Source: Silene latifolia
Lineage: Eukaryota; Streptophyta; Magnoliopsida; Caryophyllales; Caryophyllaceae
Direction: 5' to 3'
Length of the DNA stretch: 64,000 nucleotides
NCBI RefSeq assembly: GCF_048544455.1
Contig: NC_133526.1
Span: 10,060,001-10,124,000, forward strand
Part shown: positions 1 to 12,200 of the stretch, in pieces
Position numbering within the stretch: position 1 is the first letter of the stretch
Layout of the letters: each line of letters begins with the position of its first letter
Program-made: the position numbers and the translations under genes
The notes under the pieces: generated by a model
Database searches by the model: none
What the model was told of the DNA's origin: nothing
The model's input: the letters and a program-made list of their open reading frames with translations, nothing else

Positions 1-1488
1 TTTAGAAATATTCATAACGCAAAAAAGGTCATATAATAAACGTATAAAAGTGTTAAAATTGCATATTTTATAAACATACAATTACTCATTATGAGGAAAA
101 AAAAAAAACAAAAGAGATCCTAATTTTTTACAAATATAATAATACTCCAAATTCTAAGTTGTTCGACTTTAACTAACTAGTGAAATCCGTGTAGTAATAA
201 AGATAATTTTATTTTATTACATTTTTGAATATTTGCAAGATTTACAAAATATTCGAGTTGTTAATTATAATCAAACCCCTAATTATCTTCCAAAAACATA
301 AGAAAAAGCTGATTTTTATTTTAAAAAAAATACTCTAGAAAAAAGTCACATGTCATAATAGGAAAAAGAAGTAAGGAATGACATTTACTTGGCTTTTGGC
401 TTTTACACTGGCGGCGGGAGGAGAATTTTTTTTTATAATGACAATATTAGAAATAAACAACTTCAACGGTGGCATGAAATAGTTTTAATTCTGAATATGA
501 TTAGATTATCAATAATATTTACATAGGATTAAAAAAAATTGAGCTATCATTTAAAAATATTAAATAAGTCTCATATCGATTTTGTCAAGCCAAAAATTTA
601 AATGGAAATGAACAAAGTCAAGAATTACAATTTTATACGGGACTAATAATCCAAGAACCAGCTAACTATGATTTTATGAATGAATCAGTGTACGATAAAT
701 ATATAGAAAAATTGAGCGGACTATATATAATCTGCTATTATATCACCGAATTTTTTCTTCAAACTGGTTTCAAATTCATATCAAATCCATAATAGACGTT
801 AAAAATGTATTGAACTGCCAAATATACAAAATTATTCGGTTACATCAATTTTTACTTTCTAAATTCCAATTCATCTATGTGTTTTTATTCACTTAATTAT
901 TTACCGCGTTTGCGTATGGCTGGTTATTACTATGTCGTGCATTAATTGTATATTTAAAAGTGCAATAATTTTTGCAGTAGCTTTTCATAATTTATTTTTT
1001 GGGAAATTTTCATTTTGGTGCCCCAAGGTTTGGGTTAATTCCACTTTAGTGCCCTGAGATTTGCATAATTCCACTTTGGTGTCCTGAGGTTTCGACTACT
1101 TCCCACTTTGGTAACCCGAGTTTTGAAAAAAAAAAACTCTTTTTTTTTGTTAATGGTTAACTATGAGGTATCGCATATGAGTTTAGTTGAATATAAGGTA
1201 CTGCTTAGTGTAATAAATTAGGTTAAAATAAAGACAACTAATTGCATATATATTGGTTATGAAGTGAAACGATTGTACATATATAATTAGTAATTTGAAG
1301 CCATTTTCTTAAATTTGAAACTCTTTTTTGAAAATTTGTTCATTTTGTTATTATAAATAAAGAGTAGAATAATAATGTAAGATAATGATACTTGATTTTG
1401 TTGATAGACAAAATCTCAAATAAACAAAAATGAGTTATAATTTTAATGAAATTAATCTAAAACTAATCAAGTTTAACAGTAGTAGGAT
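1..1488. other. AT-rich intergenic DNA, no gene seen
   Basis: No reading frame with recognisable content was found on either strand. The stretch is AT-rich with homopolymer runs. At about 1011-1125 a motif reading roughly 'ttccactttggtgccc' is repeated about four times with drift at a spacing of 30-35 bases. This looks like the subterminal part of a non-autonomous DNA transposon, but no partner end was found. The sequence from about 1490 onward belongs to the Helitron family described next. Confidence 0.6.
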
Positions 1489-1489
1489 A

Positions 1490-3166
1490 TCCTACTCCGT
1501 CCAATCAACATAAAACTCTTCATTTGCCTTTTGGAGGTCAGACTTTGAAAAGTTGATCATTAATTCACTCAAAAATATATCCCACATCTACAAAATTAGA
1601 CGTCATATTATATATTTCGCATGAAGTTCATAGGGAACAGCCAGTCTCAATGGTAGATAGTCAAAAACAAATTTATTGTTTAGAGATCTAACAAAAATCC
1701 TCCAAACAGTTACATATATAATTGAGATATCTGTTGTTTTGCGTACCACCATTCTACATTTATACTGTCGTATGCTTACAAAATGGAATTGGTAGATGTT
1801 GTAAGTTAATATAATTTGTGAATCTTATAAAAGTCAGTCTCAGTTATCACGTATTCATTTTAAGGAATTAAACCATATTTTTGGGAATGACGTTTTAAGT
1901 TGACTAAAATCGGTGGTGCGTAAAACAATAAAAATAGGTAACTACATAATATAATTAACGTAAACCAAAAAAAGTACTCCCTCCTATTCTCCATATTGTT
2001 CCCCTTTGTTGGGGGCACAAGAATTAAGGAGGGAAATAAAATATTAATTGTGAGTTGGGTGGGGTTTGGTTATAGGAGAGAGGAATGAATAAAATAAGGA
2101 ATTGTGAGTTGGGTGGGGTTTGGTGATAGGAGAGAGAAATGAATAATTAGGAATTAAATAAGAAATTGTGAGTTGGGTGGGGTTTGGTGATAGGAGAGAG
2201 GAATGAATAAAATAAGATTAAAAGTTTCCAAAAAAGGAAAGGGGAACAAAACCTGAATAATCCGTTTTAGGAATAGGGGAACAAAATGGAGAATAGGAGG
2301 GAGTATCTTTTATGTTAAATGGACCGATGATCCATCAATAATCAACTAAATCAACCCAATAGTTTTGTTTGTTCCGATTTTCAACATACTTAGGCCTTTT
2401 TTTTATCAACTTAATAGAATTCTACTATCAGACCATGACAATGTAAATTAAAGTATTAAACCAACGTTTGCAATCTATTGTTCAACAAATTCTTAGAACA
2501 TTCAACATGCATATTGCAAAAGATGATCCTAATAGAAGCCTCATGTATTCTATGTAATAGAATCACATATATTTTTGTACTGTTGTTTAGAGATTACTAA
2601 TTTTATTGGAATTCAGTATGGATTTGATTTTACGATAAAGTATATAGACCAAAACACTCTTAATTGTAGATAGTCAAGGTAAACTTATGCTATAAGAGAT
2701 TTAACATTTTCTCTAAACACACTAAATATAGATAATTATCATACATGTTGCTGTACGTAGCACCATTTAGTTTTACGTAGTTGTTATAGGTTAAAATAAT
2801 TTGTAAAACTCATAAAGGTCTGTCTCAATTATTAAGGGCGGTTCATTTGGTAAGCTGCACTATGTTTATGGAGATAACGTTTTGTATTTAATTAAAAATC
2901 AGTGATGCCTATAACAATAATGAAAAAACTAACTACATACTCTTACAATGTTACTTGATGTTTTTCAACTGAAATGATAACTACTAAATGACAAAACTTC
3001 TATTATAAAAGCACTAATAGTTCATTGATGATCAACTACACCAATCACGAACTTTTATTTATCAATGATTTAAACATAATTGAACTTTTTTTTTATCAAC
3101 TATAGAATTAATTTATACAGATGATCCTAATGGGAGTTCCGTGCATTGCACGGGCTTTTCAACTAG
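1490..3166 (+). mobile_element. Helitron, 3' part, ending in hairpin and CTAG
   Basis: The 3' end has the Helitron pattern: a GC hairpin (ccgtgc, loop, gcacgg, 3139-3153), a short tail, CTAG at 3163-3166, then a host T. The stretch aligns over most of its length with 14550-15570 and partly with 17650-18310, which end in the same way. In RIP locus 2 the matching host sequence is uninterrupted (A27673 joined to T27674), which marks the insertion point. The 5' end was not found and may lie left of the window. No Rep-helicase is encoded, so it is non-autonomous. A Stowaway-type MITE is nested at 1977-2303. Confidence 0.7.
1977..2303. mobile_element. Stowaway-type (Tc1/mariner) MITE with internal tandem repeats
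   Basis: The element starts ctccctcctattctcc and ends with the reverse complement of ctccctcctattc. It is flanked by TA on both sides (1975-1976 and 2304-2305), the Stowaway/mariner target duplication. Its interior holds three copies of a 55-64 base unit containing 'gtgagttgggtggggtttgg' (near 2047, 2101 and 2164). It lies inside the Helitron that ends at 3166, so it is the younger insertion. Confidence 0.85.
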
Positions 3167-3544
3167 TTAAATTAGGAATTTAAGACACAATTACGCCTAA
3201 ATTGATGTCATTAATGCTTGATTTAAGGTTTTCATTCCTTTTTTGACACCTTAAATACAACTCTAAGGGTAGGGTTGTATTTATCATTTTTCTTTTATTT
3301 TATACTCCGTATTAAATGAAAAATTCTAAAATTAATTAATTTATTCGATGGCTTAAATTATTTGTTGTTTTTAAGAGAAATCACGTCAAATTTTCTAAAA
3401 AAAAAGTTTAATTAGGCTCTATTTGGTAAGGTATTTTAGGTATCTTATTTGCTCAAAATAAGCTTATTAGACCAAAATTTAAAATACGTTTTTTAGTCAT
3501 TGCAGTATTTTTTTTACAAAACTTTCCATTTACCTACCCATTCA

Positions 3545-3720
3545 TTAAAACACAAAATCTCATTTGTGACGGCACGTATCCGTCACTTTCGAGTGACGGA
3601 TACCATTTTCCCTCACAAATGACCCAAATAGAGGAGAGAGGGAAGCACATGGGGGTGCCCCCACCTTGTCCCCCTATTCGTTTTGTGAGTGACATTACCC
3701 GTCACTTGCTCCGACCCATC
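3545..3720. repeat. Foldback/MITE-like palindromic repeat with 'ccgtcac' motifs
   Basis: Short palindromes around 'tccgtcac' and 'gtgacgga' occur here and again, better preserved, at 35609-35774. They indicate a shared small DNA-transposon family. Exact ends and a target duplication were not identified at this copy. Confidence 0.4.
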
Positions 3721-3829
3721 TTCAGCAAGACTTCCTGAATTACTAAAACAATGGGATTGTTAACGATGTAAAAATTAAGTTGTGGCAAAAGGGTTAGAAA
3801 GAGTGATTGAATATGAAGTATTGAATACT

Positions 3830-3907
3830 ACTAATGGGGTATATAGCCAAACAGATTAGAAACGATGGTACAAAATGCCCCGTGCATAGCACGGGCATTC
3901 CCATTAG
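3830..3907 (+). mobile_element. Helitron-like 3' terminus
   Basis: A hairpin (cccgtgc, loop, gcacggg) is followed by a short tail ending in ttag before a T at 3908. The downstream sequence continues as the RIP-locus duplication, matching from about 30560 in locus 2. The 5' end was not found. The terminus differs from the more usual CTAG by one base. Confidence 0.45.
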
Positions 3908-4098
3908 TTATCATATTATTTTACGTCATTCCACCAAAATCAGCTATTTTTTCAGTTAGTTTGACAAATATTTATTTATATAATCAGTTAACTTATCAGC
4001 TCCTAATTTTTAGCTACGTTATCAGTTATCTTTCCAGATTTTAGTTAACTTTTCAGTTTTCAACTACCTTTTCATCTAATTTGTTAGGGGATGGAGAC

Positions 4099-4613
4099 TG
4101 ACCTGGCAATACGGGCCAGACCCGAATGACCCGACGCGAAAAGGCTGGCCTGAAACCCGAATTTGTTTTACCCGAGTATGGCCCGAAACTCAAATTGACC
4201 CAATGTTGACCCGACCAAAAAAACCCGACCCATAATTGACCCGATCCAAAATGATTCGAAGTGATCCAAAATGAATGGAATCGACAAGTACTAACTACTA
4301 AGTCATAATTGATATTATACATATCAAAATATAATTTCATTGGTTACAACCGTCCGTAATAAATAGTTAAATTTACATAATAATATTTCTTAATCAAAAT
4401 AGTACTAACCAAAATTGTTTAGACATTAACTAGAAAGTGACTAGACCCAAAATGACCCATACCCGAAAGTGACCCGCCTCGAAATGACCCGATAACAGCT
4501 CATCCGAAATTGACCCGAAACTCGAAATGATCCGCTCCATCCGAAATATGCGTCAGACCTAAATAACCCGACCCAAATTGACTCGAACCGATTTACCCGA
4601 ATTGCCACCTCTA
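4099..4613. mobile_element. hAT-like MITE with (gacccgaa)-type degenerate repeats, upstream of RIP locus 1
   Basis: The body is a degenerate array of short gacccga/aaatgaccc units with a unique AT-rich centre. The right end, read inward, is tagaggtggcaattcggg and the left end is tgacctggcaatacggg. Both resemble the ends of the hAT MITEs at 27155, 58904 and 62852, which have 8-bp target duplications. Here the possible duplication is atggagac on the left and ttggagac on the right, with about 11 extra bases before the right copy, so the exact boundary is unsure. Its right end lies about 40 bp upstream of the RIP1 TATA box. The same element sits at the same place in locus 2. Confidence 0.6.
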
Positions 4614-4654
4614 GACTCTTATTATTGGAGACTCCTCCAGTAATCCAGTCCTTC

Positions 4655-4662
4655 TATTTAAA
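4655..4662 (+). promoter_or_regulatory. TATA box of RIP gene 1
   Basis: TATTTAAA lies about 25-30 bp before a leader segment that is conserved in the second locus (TATA at 31274-31281) and recognisable in the third (63765-63772). The stretch from the TATA box through the leader is the part of the promoter shared by all three loci. Confidence 0.75.
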
Positions 4663-4729
4663 GGCCTGGAGCTTCATGACTTTGTTATGCAGAAAATCAA
4701 AGCAACAACAAGCTGAGCTACTGCAATAG

Positions 4730-5020
4730 GTAAGCCTAAAGGCTAAAGCCCACTTTCCCTCATCGATACTCCTATACTCCTATATAGTTTACGTATCACT
4801 TTGAATCCCAAACTACATACTCGATCTATTTGTTTCATTGATTGATAACTGAAAGAGTTTACGGTAAACTCGCAACTTTTTGACTACATACTCTCTGTTA
4901 ATTCAAAAGTTGGTCGTTTAAATTAAAACTTATGTAACTACATACTCTCTGTTAATTCAAAAGTTACTCTAAGTAATTTGTTGGATAAGGAGGTTTAATT
5001 TATTTCCAATGTTTTCGCAG
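4730..5020 (+). other. Intron 1 (5' leader intron) of RIP gene 1
   Basis: The donor GTAAGC begins at 4730 and the acceptor TTTTCGCAG ends at 5020, placing an intron entirely within the 5' untranslated region. Locus 2 has the same donor (31349) and acceptor (31850), and locus 3 has a matching donor at 63851. The leader exon ends at 4729 and the next exon starts at 5021, 31 bases before the start codon. A phrase containing 'ctctgttaattcaaaag' occurs twice within this intron. Confidence 0.75.
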
Positions 5021-5051
5021 CGAATTGGTCACAAACTCATAACAAGTCATA

Positions 5052-6021
5052 ATGAGGGCGGAGGTCGTTTTAAGGGTGGCAGCAGCAACAATAACATGCA
5101 TGTTCCTTGTTATTGCACCGGCAACGTGCCAAGATGTGTCGTTTAATCTAAGACAAGAACAATACTCTCCATTTGTGCAGCGGGTCCGAGATCAAGTCAA
5201 GGATCCCCGACTGCAATACCATGGCATACCTATGATTAGTCCACCCAATCAACGTAACGTTTATCTTTACGTTAATTTAAATGCTCGGTAAGTCACTCTT
5301 ATGTACGGACCATTAATTGTCTCATCAACATTTAATTTGTTCAAATTTTGAGTTAATATATTGTGTGCAATGCAGACTCGCCAATAACCAGGCCTTCACA
5401 ATCGGCCTCCAACTCCGTAGAAGCGACTTATATCTCCTGGCATATCGTGACCAAGTGGACGGAAGCAAAAATCGAGCGTTTTACTTTCGAGGTGAAATTC
5501 CTGAAGCAGATGTTTTCCCTAACGTGGTCGCCAAAAAGGAACGTGAACAAATGAGAGTTCAGTTTGATTATATAAGCCTTGAAACAGCGGCGGGTCAACC
5601 CATAAATACCTTGCAATTTGGGGTAGCAAGTCTAGAGAGTGCAATGAGGAATATGTATGGCAGGAAAGACGTATCGTCAACAAACCCATTTAGGAGGGAC
5701 CAGGCTAGGTTCCTCCTGATTACTATTCAAATGGTTGCTGAAGCAGCGCGATTTAAATATATAGAGAAAAAGGGCGATTTCAGTTTGAGTAGTGATTATC
5801 AGGTGAAAAGCCTGGTTAACAATTGGGGTTCGCTTTCAGTGCAAATTGCAACTTCTGGGGATAGTGATCGGTTTCCGAATAATGTTACTTTACAGGTCGC
5901 TTCTAACCGTTATTGGACAATTACCAATGTTAGTCAGATTAAGCCTGATATGGGGCTTCTCAAGTACGAGAGAGTCGCTACTTTGGAGGATGCTCAGATT
6001 GGCCGTGCTGTTGCTTGCTAG
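5052..6021 (+). CDS. Type 1 ribosome-inactivating protein (rRNA N-glycosylase), RIP gene 1
   Basis: This encodes a predicted secreted single-chain RIP, a family that removes one adenine from the sarcin-ricin loop of large-subunit rRNA. Coding exons are 5052-5287 and 5376-6021, split by an 88-base GT-AG intron after the second base of codon 79, giving 293 residues, the usual precursor size. Residues 1-26 form a hydrophobic signal peptide. Tyr98 in the SDLY stretch fits the substrate-stacking tyrosine. The signature motif EAARF places the catalytic pair at Glu201 and Arg204, and Trp229 fits the conserved active-site tryptophan. No lectin B chain follows the stop, so this is not a type 2 RIP. 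The start is the first ATG after the leader intron and opens the signal peptide. AATAAA lies at 6052-6057. No break is seen and the gene looks intact. I do not assign a named family member; activity and expression are untested. Confidence 0.88.
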
Positions 6022-6584
6022 CACTGTCTGTATGTAAGCTTAATATCTCTGAATAAATGAATGTAAGTCAGGTTTATAATGTGGTATGTATGAAGCTATG
6101 TAATGTCAAATAAGAGTATTCGAGTTGCTACGGTTGTGTTACAAGGAAAATTGTCAGCAAAATAAACAATAACAGTATCTCAACCAGAGCTCGACTATGA
6201 TATCAAGTTTTGCACCAAAAAACAGACTACATTAAATCAAATAATCAAGTATCTTTATATAAAGTTTATTAACACTACATAAAATCAAATAATCAAGTAG
6301 AAAATTAAAAAGATCCAAACTTTCATCTTCACCAAACTTTTTATTCATTGAGAAATTACAAACATGGCTATCAACTCTACAAATTTTCGCTAACATTTAA
6401 AATGTTTGAAACTTGCAATCTTTTTCAAACTATTTTTTTTTTCAAAAAATTATATATTTGTTTTATTAATTAAATTTTCATTTATAACTAAGGAAATTAT
6501 AATTTTTCAAATTTTTTGGTTATGATTTTTTTAAGTATGATATCACAAAATAAACTTTATATAAAGATTTATGAAACTATTTTA

Positions 6585-7206
6585 CAAAATATCATTTCTC
6601 AATATTTTTTTTTTTTTGCAAGAATGTTATAATCCTCTTATTCATCCTCAAGGGGTAAAGAAAAGGATACAGTGCCTTACAAAAGAATATCCCCTAAAGC
6701 CTCCACAAAATGGAGGCTAAGAAATACTAAGTCTAGAGATAATCCTAGAATCAAGTTTAGGAAAAGTAACATTCAACAAATACGTGCTAATAGTGAACTT
6801 AAGGGAGTAAAGGAGCTGATCCACAGTAGATTCAATGTTTCTGAAAATCCTCTTGTTCCGCTCCCCCCAAAGTGAGTAGATAGCACCAGCTACACAGCTT
6901 GAGAACCAAGCATTCTTCCAATGTCTACTACTACCTCTTGTCTTGGCCCACAACAGCTCGTAGATGTAATTGTCAGTACGACCAGAAATATGCATCCAAT
7001 TCAGCAGCCCTTGCCATACCTCACGAGAGAAAGGACATTTAAAGAAGAGATGCGAATGAGACTCACAAGCATTCTTACAGAGAATGCATCTATTCATCAA
7101 AACAAGTCCACGAGCTTGAAGACAGTCAACAGTGGCAAGCCTCTTTTGAATAGCCAGTGAAGTAATGATGCCATGCTTATTCATCAAAATATCATTTCTC
7201 AATATT
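6585..7206 (-). mobile_element. 5'-truncated LINE with 22-bp target duplication
   Basis: The identical 22-base flank starting caaaatatcatttctc lies at 6585-6606 and 7185-7206. Between them is a 578-base insert that begins on the plus strand with a T run at about 6607-6618, which is the poly(A) tail of a minus-strand LINE. The minus-strand frame (about 6717-7184) encodes the C-terminal zinc-binding domain of a plant L1-type reverse transcriptase, with the pattern RCILCKNACESHSHLFFKC. Reverse transcriptase and endonuclease domains are absent, so the copy is dead on arrival. Confidence 0.9.
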
Positions 7207-7367
7207 AGGTAGAAATTAAAGGCTGGATTATTTTTGTTAAATTTGCTTAAATTGAATGAAGGACCCGATATATTTGTTTAAGTAATAATAACAATGAACA
7301 ATAGCTTATGCGAAAAAAAAAAGGAATCAAGTGTATAACTCACCAAAAAAACACAATAAAAGCGTAT

Positions 7368-8033
7368 ATGCTAAATCCCGCACACCATTTTACTCTATCC
7401 CGCACATTTTACCCCTTGTTTCCATCACTACCCTTCATAAAAAAAAAAAAAAAAGTTCTCTCTCTATCCCCCTCATCATCCCGGACCACATCGATCAGCC
7501 TCAACGGACCACCTTATGCCAGCCTCAACGACCACCCTACGCCAGCCCCAACCACCAGCCCCCGCCCCGTCAATCCTCAAAATGCTAAATCCCTTTTCCC
7601 CAATCCTCAATCGTCTTTCACTACCCATTCCTCAATCACCACCGTTCACCCATCCCCTATTCCCGACGACTATCCATCATCATTCACCCCCCGTCGTCAT
7701 TCATACTCCGTCACCGTCGACCCAAACGCTCTTCACCATCACTGTTTACCGATAGTCGTTCACCCTCCGTCGCCGACGACTCCATCGCCCTTTACCCGGC
7801 CATTGTCGTTCATACTCCATCGTCGAAGACCCAATCGGCGTTCACAAATCCTATTCGCGACGGCCCAGATGAAATCCCATGATTTCATGGTACTAAACTT
7901 GCAGATCTGATTTTTTTAAGGATTTTTTAGGTTTTCTCTCTCATAGTCTCTCATGATGTGGGAGTAATGAGAGGGGTAAAGTCGGAAAAAATGGAAAAAA
8001 ATGTGTAGGATTTAGTAATTTGTTGTGTTGGAT
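7368..8033. mobile_element. Non-autonomous DNA element with GC-rich interior
   Basis: The left end (tgctaaatcccgcacacc) and the reverse complement of the right end (tgctaaatccaacacaac) form an imperfect inverted repeat of about 50 bases. Between them a run of A's is followed by C-rich DNA full of ccaccc/cgtc phrases. This interior is unlike the AT-rich surroundings and could be a captured gene fragment. Overlapping Pro/Ser-rich open frames are present, but none has family features and I do not call them genes. No clear target duplication was found, so the superfamily (Mutator-like is my guess) is uncertain. Confidence 0.45.
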
Positions 8034-9228
8034 TTAGCAAGTCCCTAAAATGGAATATAAAAGTAGGAGTAAATACCCGCAAATAAGCAACGAATAGAAA
8101 TAGCTGAATTAGAATAGATGAAAAGGTTCAAGGATGAGATCAGATTTTTAGAGTAAAAAACAATAGTGGAAAAAATCAATCAATCAATACATATATATAA
8201 AGCAGAAACTTTTCGAGCGATATTAGAGAGTCCAACTTTTTTAGAAATCCTAACAAGAATAGATTTCGAAAAAAATTAAATAAATAAAATTATCCTAATA
8301 AAAGTAGATTTCTTAGTATTTAAAACAAATTTTAATAAAATTATCCTAATATAAGTAAATCAAATATATTTTAATAAAATTATCTGTATATAAGTAGATT
8401 AAAATTATCAAATAAATAATAGAAATTCATAATAGTTCAAGTTATCGTATTTATTTCCCCCCCACTTATGGTCTCATACATTTTTGATTGCATTCTCGCA
8501 TAAAATTCAAGAAACTGGCGGATAAAAAGATGAATTTATTTTATTTAAGTGTTATGTTAAGATGATGTAGTGTAAATTTACGTAGTTACACGAAGTATAA
8601 ATTACGATTTCATTAAAATGCAATCACTAAATAATCATTGGAGTGTGTGTATAGAAATTATAAACATAAATGCTTCCATATACATTCAAGTTATCAATAC
8701 ATAAAACATTTCAGTAATCTATATATGTTACTATTTTTGTTTAACTAATTTAATTTCTATAAGAATGTGGAGATCATTAGATGGAGTAATGAAACCGAGA
8801 AAAGTTGAAGTAGAATTTGGGGTTGAAACAACTCAAAGCTTTGGTGTAACAATGGAACAACTCATAGTGTTATTCATATGATGAATTGATGATCGGTTCA
8901 AGACTCACGCATTAATAGTATCACTTAATTTCATCTACTACAAAATTTCATATATACCACCAGCATATATCCAAGTAATCTAACCATTACGAAATACTAA
9001 AAATACACTATGTAACTATATGGTGTATTAATGTCATACACATCATTCATATACTATATCTCAGATTTCATCATAAAAATTAACCGAAACCTAAAAAACG
9101 AGCTTAATAGATAACTGAAAATTCGTAACCGATCAGTTAACCGATTAAATAAAAACTGCTTTTTAAACTAACCGAAAGATAGCTTTTTTTGATAATATGG
9201 CATAAAAGGACATAGTAAGTACTCCATA

Positions 9229-12200
9229 TCTATAAAATATTATTAAAAGGCTACCCTAAAATGACCAATTAAGTCCATGTAGACAATGCCACACAGGATA
9301 AAAAAAGCCACGCAAACATTCATAATTTATAATTAATATTGACATTTTAATTGAATTTTTTGTGATAAAGCATGTTAATAAAATTTATAATTTTGTAATT
9401 AAAATTGAAATTTTAATTAATTTTTTTGTAATAAAACATGTTAATAAATTAATTAAAACTCTTCATATTACTTAATACCTACCATTTTTATTAACATTTT
9501 CCTACTTAATTTATTTTTTTAATTAAATATGGTAATAAATTGATTAAAATTCTTCATAATACTTAACACCCACCAAATTAATTAAAAGTTTATCCTATTT
9601 AATTAATTTTTATAATATAATAAATAAATTTATTAAAACTCTTTATATTACTTAACAATTAACACCCATAATTTTCATTAACATTTTTTCCTATTTAATT
9701 CACCTCTTGAGTTTCTTGGCAATCAATTATCTAATTAAATAATACCACAAAATAAATTAAAAATAAAATTAAAATATTGGAATTTATGGTAGTATAATGG
9801 CTATAAAACTTATAATACCTATAATGATTTATGTCTATAAAATTTTATTAAAAGGCTAACCTAAAAAATGTGACATGGCAAGTTTAGTTGTGATGTGACA
9901 ATTTTGAATGTGACATGGTAAAAAAAAAAGTGAAATGGATTACCAATTTAAGAAAATTAAAAAATATAAAGTAAAAAAAAATTAAAAAATATAAGGTATA
10001 AACGCAAAAAAGAAAGAAAAAAAATGGTAAACTATTGATCTCCTCTCATAATTTTTCGAATTTATTTACCTAATTTATTTAACCATTATTTCTTTTATTT
10101 AATGAAATAACCTTTTAACTTTCCTTTCATCATTATTATATATACTCCGTATTTATGTACCATATTTTTTATTTTATTTTCATTCATAAAATTTTGAGAG
10201 AATTTGTAGAATTTTTCATATATATAACTATTATATTCACCCTAATTATCAATTTTATTCAAAAAAATAGCACCTAAAGTATACATAGAAATAAACTAAT
10301 TGTTTCGTTTTTTATTTTTCTTATGTTTTGTATTAATTTGTTATTATTTTTTGTGTTTGTATTAATATTGCAGGAGAACGAATTTCCAACTTTATTCAAA
10401 AAATTGGTAGGTAAGGTATAACTAAAGAACTAAATTAATTATTTCGCTTTTTATTTTTATTATAATTTGAATGAATTAGAATCTTATTAGTTATTTTTTT
10501 GTGTTTATATTAATATTGCAGAAGAATGAATTTTCAACTTTATTCAAAAAATTGTTAGGTAAACTATACATAGAGAACTAGATTAATTAATTCACTTTTT
10601 ATTTTTATTATGTTTTGAATTAATTAGAATTTTATTAGTTATTTATGTGTGTGTGTGTTTGTATTAATATTATAGGAGGATGACATATTCACATATCAAT
10701 AACAATGCACGAGATCCGAAATAATGGCTATGGATCTTCTTTACAGATTTTTTTCTTGGTTTGGATGACTCTTTCATTTTTATCGGTTTTTCTTTTTTCT
10801 ACAATGGTGTATTTGAAATATCGAATGGTAGCAAATCTTTAATAAGTTGTTGACATGTTGTTACATTATTGTCCTTCTCTCTTTCCTACACTTTAGTCTC
10901 TTTTGTAACACTTATGTTATATTTATATTTTGTCAAACAGGTTACAAATCAAATTGCTTAGCCAAATTGTTAAAGTACGATGCACATATGTCAATTTGAT
11001 CTTATCATAGTGTTATAAATGCATAAATATTAAATAGTAATTAGTTAGAAACTGATTCTCATTCTCCAATTCATTGTCCCAATTCCAATGCTTTCAAGCC
11101 TTTAAATCATTTTTTGTTTTCTATCAAATATACTATTCTATAACTCACAATATTTTTTGGATAAATATTTTTTTGAATGATTTGTTTATATTTTATTTTC
11201 TCATGATTTAGGAAAGGCTAATATTTCGTATGAAGTATAATAGTATTGTTTTGATTATAATTTTTGATGAATGATCGAATTTGAAGAAGCTATGTTTAGA
11301 ATCGTATATGCATAAATCTCTATTTATTGCGCGATTCCGATAAATGTGTAATTACTAATAATAATTATTAGAGTTCACCTATAAAGTTTTGATTCTTATT
11401 TTACTCTCTTACTTTTTGTCCCAAATCTAATCTTATATATACTACGGAGTATATTACTATAGCCCAAAATGCGATATTTTAAATATATGTAACCTTTTCT
11501 TGGAATTATTCGGAATAGTTGTTAAAGTTGCTCACATAAAAGTTCACGACCGTTTCTTTGCAAGATAAACACAGGGCCAAGTACTTTAAAATGCACCAAA
11601 ACGACAATAAAAACAATATCTTCATTCAAGCAATAAAGAGGTAAGTTGCAATGTTTGTTGGTGAAGAAAACCATTCATATTCTATAATCTTTAAGTCGAT
11701 CAAAACAATAGTCAAATAATAAAGAGACAATTGGAAGAATCACTAATTAAAGAGGCAATTGAAGAACCATTAATTAAACAGGCAATTTAAGAATCATTAG
11801 CAACTCAAACGAGAAAATTGAGAGACAGTGATTTTCTTTCTATAAAATCTCACCAAAATACAAATTCATATTATTTTATTTGATACCAGGTTGTCCAAAC
11901 CAATATTACCCATCCTTCAAAAAGTCGGGTTTTTTTTTGTTCTCTCTGTATTTTAGAGTATTTTATTGGAATTTTGTGTCTCATTTTTCCTTTTTTTTTG
12001 TTCATGTATTTATATTTAATAGTTTTAATTGGAGGTGCCAATTCAATTAATTAACTTGATAATTTAATTAATGATGTTATTGTAGGAGGTATGTATATGT
12101 TAATGCGATCCTAACATGGATGTGCTTTAAACTTCGCGTAATTATTTTGCATACCAAATAAGAAATATTTTTACGAGACTAGCATAATTATCCATATCGT

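Noticed and set aside
4053-4340. 95-codon minus-strand frame upstream of RIP gene 1
   Set aside because: It lies across the degenerate gacccgaa repeat and has a counterpart in locus 2 for the same reason. It is repeat-derived.
5363-6037. Alternative frames over the RIP exons
   Set aside because: They are shadows of the real coding exons; the chosen frame carries the EAARF motif and joins the first exon in phase.
7308-7910. 200-codon Pro/Ser-rich protein
   Set aside because: Overlapping open frames arise from C-rich, stop-poor composition inside a small transposon; no start context, promoter or family motif supports a gene.
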